Shown: positions 63,516 through 64,000 of the stretch, one piece after another
How positions within the stretch are numbered: the first letter of the stretch is position 1
How the letters are laid out: each line of letters starts with the position of its first letter
Assembly: GCA_963743825.1 (NCBI GenBank)
Contig: CAVURC010000016.1
Coordinates: forward strand, 1 to 64,000
Length of the DNA: 64,000 nucleotides
Reading direction: 5' to 3'
DNA from: Sva-07 sp963743825
Lineage (GTDB): Bacteria > Actinomycetota > Acidimicrobiia > Acidimicrobiales > Ilumatobacteraceae
Position numbers and translations under genes: made by a program
The notes under the pieces: model-generated
What the model saw: the letters and a program-made list of their open reading frames with translations, nothing else
What the model was told of the DNA's origin: nothing
Databases searched by the model: none

Positions 63516-64000
63516 ATGAAGTACCTCAAGCTCGGCCGCACCGGTCTCGACGTCTCCCCCATCTGTCTCGGCTGCATGAGCTACGGCGTCTCCGACCGCG
63601 GCGCCCATTCGTGGTCGCTCGACGAGGAGACCAGCCGGCCGTTCATCCAGCGGGCGATCGAGGCGGGCATCAACTTCTTCGACACCGCCAACGTCTACTC
63701 CGACGGCACGAGCGAGGAGATCGTCGGGCGTGCCCTGGCCGACTTCGCCCGCCGCGAGGAGATCGTGCTGGCGACCAAGGTGCACGGCGTGATGCGCCCC
63801 GGGCCGAACGGTCGCGGGTTGTCGCGCAAGGAGATCATGTTCGAGATCGACGCCAGCCTCACCCGTCTCGGCACCGACTACGTCGACCTCTACCAGATCC
63901 ACCGGTGGGACCCTCGCACGCCGATCGAGGAGACGATGGAGGCGCTGCACGACGTCGTCAAGGCGGGCAAGGCGCTGCACATCGGGGCGTCGTCGATGTG
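63516..64000 (+). CDS. aldo/keto reductase, 5' part
   Basis: 161 codons visible, cut by the window edge. MKYLKLGRTGLDVSPICLGC, catalytic Asp and Tyr in GINFFDTANVYSDGTSEEIV, Lys in VLATKVHGVMRPGPNGRG, and VDLYQIHRWDPRTPIEETME with His. NADPH-dependent TIM-barrel carbonyl reductase; the GRTGLDVSP start is that of the YajO/PdxI-like group. No frameshift is seen in this part. Confidence 0.9.
   Translation, partial: MKYLKLGRTGLDVSPICLGCMSYGVSDRGAHSWSLDEETSRPFIQRAIEAGINFFDTANVYSDGTSEEIVGRALADFARREEIVLATKVHGVMRPGPNGRGLSRKEIMFEIDASLTRLGTDYVDLYQIHRWDPRTPIEETMEALHDVVKAGKALHIGASSM

Overview
The window is high-GC DNA with the look of a marine or freshwater actinobacterium of the class Acidimicrobiia (Ilumatobacter-like). 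This is inferred from content: several F420/LLM-type flavin oxidoreductases, an SCO6745-family protein, PPOX-type oxidoreductases, a heliorhodopsin, many GTG starts, ATGA gene overlaps, and start codons placed 6 to 8 nt after a TANNNT box as in leaderless actinobacterial genes. No rRNA, tRNA, CRISPR array or intact transposase was seen.

Layout. 0-7 kb: a CstB-like persulfide dioxygenase/rhodanese with a CsoR/CstR-type operator, an LppM-like lipoprotein, a beta-carbonic anhydrase, PEP synthase, a glyoxalase-fold protein and a DinB protein. 7-12.7 kb: gene remnants, then an aromatic ring-cleavage set (CMD protein, FAA hydrolase, extradiol dioxygenase, TetR, FAD hydroxylase, PPOX protein). 12.7-22.6 kb: a tightly overlapping ten-gene minus-strand operon, hypF-C-D-E followed by a group 3b-type NAD(P)-linked [NiFe] hydrogenase and its protease, with a cyclic-nucleotide-domain protein embedded and no hypA/hypB. 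22.7-33 kb: SelO, a formylglycine-generating enzyme, a heliorhodopsin with a small membrane protein tail-to-tail, a PIG-L deacetylase, an amidase, and a GH4 glycosidase with a GlcNAc-type kinase. 33-42 kb: acyl-CoA ligase, nitroreductase, EF-hand-repeat protein, LLM enzymes and thiolase. 41-56 kb: two predicted selenoproteins, two Cys-type sulfatases (clients for the formylglycine-generating enzyme), a haloalkane-dehalogenase-like hydrolase, and SRPBCC and DUF1330 proteins. 56-64 kb: an MFS/cNMP protein, homospermidine synthase, ethanolamine ammonia-lyase EutBC, TetR, an alpha/beta hydrolase and a truncated aldo/keto reductase.

The most interesting signal is apparent UGA recoding. A GrdB-like protein (41151-42292) has an in-frame TGA in a UxxC motif. 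A linalool-dehydratase/isomerase-like protein (53262-54726) has two in-frame TGA codons nine residues apart, the spacing of the two catalytic cysteines of that family. Hairpins resembling bacterial SECIS elements follow. The one after the second TGA has the loop GGUCU at the same distance from UGA (nt +19 to +23) as I recall for E. coli fdhF.

Two other window-wide patterns matter to a reader. First, about 20 genes are broken by single-base frameshifts, and every one I could resolve is a +1 insertion, never a deletion; this looks like an uncorrected sequencing error mode, so I annotate those genes as whole CDSs with apparent frameshifts. Second, there are at least three families of palindromic intergenic repeats: a GTCWGAC-core family, a TTTGCGT...ACGCAAA family of about 55 nt, and a GCGATGAGCGA-arm family. 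Some run into gene ends or starts.
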